Assembly (NCBI GenBank): GCA_025929595.1
Contig: JAICQA010000142.1
Location: 1 to 6,931, forward strand
Reading direction: 5' to 3'
Length of the DNA stretch: 6,931 nucleotides
From: Xanthobacteraceae bacterium
Lineage (GTDB): Bacteria > Pseudomonadota > Alphaproteobacteria > Rhizobiales > Xanthobacteraceae
The notes under the pieces were generated by a model. It ran no database searches. It was not told the DNA's origin and saw only the letters and a list, made by a program, of their open reading frames with translations. The position numbers and the translations under genes are program-made. This document shows positions 6,005-6,931 of this stretch, one piece after another. Numbering within the stretch: position 1 is the first letter of the stretch; each line of letters starts with the position of its first letter.

Positions 6005-6024
6005 TTATGCTCAATCGGAGCAAA
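6005..6024 (-). promoter_or_regulatory. Operator-like site 2 upstream of nadA
   Basis: This is the inverted partner of site 1, with the better internal dyad: TGCTC-N5-GAGCA with flanking T/A bases. Its centre is 84 bp from that of site 1. It ends 26 bases before the nadA ATG and 12 bases before the Shine-Dalgarno sequence, so it would lie within the transcribed leader if the promoter near 5888-5917 is correct. Confidence 0.5.
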
Positions 6025-6050
6025 TGGAAGTGCGCTGAGAGGAGGCTGTC

Positions 6051-6931
6051 ATGGCCACTCCCAATTTCGAGCTGTTTCAGCCGAAGGTTCCGAATCCGCC
6101 GGCGGCCGCGCCGCGTGCGGGCGAGGGCGAGGCCGCGCGCCGTCTGGGCGTGCTGCCGATGCCGTCGCTCGAGTGGAACGCGCAGGTCGAGAAGGAGACC
6201 GCGCATCTCTATGAGCGCGTGAAGAAGGTCGTGCCGCCGGTCGAGTGGCCGTTCTTCGCGCCTTACGTGAAGGCGATCAACGAACTTAAGAAGCAGCGCA
6301 ACGCGGTGCTGCTCGCGCACAATTATCAGACGCCCGAAATTTACAATTGCGTTGCCGACTTCGTCGGCGACTCGCTCCAGCTTGCCAAGGAAGCCACGCA
6401 GACCGACGCCGACATCATCGTGCAGGGCGGCGTGCACTTCATGGCCGAGACGTCGAAGCTGCTGAACCCGGACAAGACGGTGCTGATTCCGGACATCAAG
6501 GCCGGCTGCTCGCTCGCTTCGTCCATCACGGGCGCCGACGTGCGGCTCCTGCGCCAGCGCTATCCCGGCGTGCCGGTCGTCACCTACGTCAACACGTCCG
6601 CCGACGTGAAGGCCGAGAGCGACATCTGCTGCACGTCCTCGAACGCGGTGCAGGTGGTCGAGAGCTTCGGCACCGACCGCGTCATCTGTATCCCGGACGA
6701 ATTCCTCGCGCGCTGGGTCGCGACGCAGACCAAGGTCAAGATCATCGCGTGGAAGGGCCACTGCGAGGTGCATGAGCGCTTCACGGCGGAAGAGCTGCGC
6801 AACTATCGCGACGCCAATCCCGGCGTGCAGATTCTGGCGCATCCCGAATGTCCGCCCGATGTGATCGGCGAGGCGGATTTCACCGGCTCGACCTCGGCGC
6901 TCATCGACTTCGTGAAGACGAAGCAGCCGAA
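6051..6931 (+). CDS. nadA: Quinolinate synthase NadA (3'-truncated by window edge)
   Basis: The first 293 residues of quinolinate synthase are present. This cytosolic 4Fe-4S enzyme condenses iminoaspartate with dihydroxyacetone phosphate to quinolinate, the second step of de novo NAD synthesis. Diagnostic blocks in order are LLAHNYQTPEI (H90, Y92), DFVGDSLQLA, AGCSLAS with cluster ligand C153, VTYVNTSADVK (Y179, N181), CCTSSNA, WKGHCEVHERF and HPECPPDV with ligand C267. The third cluster cysteine should lie past the right edge. An N-terminal extension of about 60 residues rich in proline and alanine precedes the core, as in many alphaproteobacterial forms. The ATG at 6051 has an excellent ribosome-binding site, GAGAGGAGG (6037-6045), five bases upstream. 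nadB and nadC often follow nadA, but they are outside this window. The upstream inverted sites suggest NAD-responsive repression. Confidence 0.97.
   Translation, partial: MATPNFELFQPKVPNPPAAAPRAGEGEAARRLGVLPMPSLEWNAQVEKETAHLYERVKKVVPPVEWPFFAPYVKAINELKKQRNAVLLAHNYQTPEIYNCVADFVGDSLQLAKEATQTDADIIVQGGVHFMAETSKLLNPDKTVLIPDIKAGCSLASSITGADVRLLRQRYPGVPVVTYVNTSADVKAESDICCTSSNAVQVVESFGTDRVICIPDEFLARWVATQTKVKIIAWKGHCEVHERFTAEELRNYRDANPGVQILAHPECPPDVIGEADFTGSTSALIDFVKTKQP

Larger units (their letters stand above)
5922..6024. repeat. Long imperfect inverted repeat in the nadA leader
   Basis: Arms 5922-5950 and 5996-6024 are complementary at 25 of 29 positions; mismatches are at 5932, 5937, 5942 and 5948. 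They enclose a 45-base GC-rich centre that contains further hairpins. The arms include the two operator-like sites plus an extension (TGGGA at 5943 pairs with TCCCA at 5999), so pairing goes beyond the sites themselves. If transcribed, this would fold into a long stem ending 12 bases before the ribosome-binding site. Confidence 0.7.

Noticed and set aside
5772..6842. A 356-codon open frame on the minus strand
   Set aside because: It is antisense to nadA and the nadA leader, has an arginine/leucine-rich composition typical of shadow frames in GC-rich DNA, and shows no domain. NadA on the other strand is unmistakable.

Overview
The window looks like a piece of an alphaproteobacterial chromosome, most likely Hyphomicrobiales (Bradyrhizobium/Rhodopseudomonas-like). 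This is inferred from the high GC content, the GCG/CTC/GGC-rich codon use of the flanking genes, and a quinolinate synthase with a proline/alanine-rich N-terminal extension. Six protein-coding genes are supported, two of them cut by the window edges. I see no tRNA, rRNA, CRISPR array or insertion sequence.

Layout. (1) Bases 1-605, minus strand: a LysE/RhtB-type amino-acid exporter missing its last few residues. (2) Bases 620-1825, minus strand: a GT-B (GT4-like) glycosyltransferase whose stop lies 14 bases before the exporter start. (3) Bases 1826-2013: a divergent intergenic region with promoter candidates facing both ways. (4) Bases 2014-3663, plus strand: a 549-residue fusion of a phytanoyl-CoA-dioxygenase-type Fe(II)/2-oxoglutarate oxygenase with two cupin domains. 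(5) Bases 3710-4516, plus strand: a GT-A glycosyltransferase, probably in the same transcript. (6) Bases 4462-5694, minus strand: an MFS transporter whose 3' end overlaps the previous gene tail-to-tail by 55 bases. (7) Bases 5695-6050: a 356-base control region between the divergent MFS and nadA genes. (8) From 6051 to the right edge: nadA, quinolinate synthase, 3'-truncated.

The two glycosyltransferases and the oxygenase-bicupin fusion form a central block of about 3.8 kb. Its base and codon use looks less GC-biased than that of the flanking transporter and nadA genes. It resembles an accessory surface-glycan or glycoconjugate tailoring cassette set between ordinary chromosomal genes. The acceptor and the oxygenase substrate cannot be read from the sequence.

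The most structured non-coding DNA is the nadA leader. Two 20-base sites, identical at 18 positions but in opposite orientation, lie with centres 84 bp apart (8 turns at 10.5 bp per turn). They belong to a longer imperfect inverted repeat (25 of 29 positions pair) that encloses hairpins closed by GNRA-type loops. This could be a repressor-loop operator pair (NadQ is a candidate regulator), a structured mRNA leader, or a small palindromic repeat element. Upstream of the MFS gene, a perfect 14-bp palindrome overlaps a candidate -10 box and is a likely operator.
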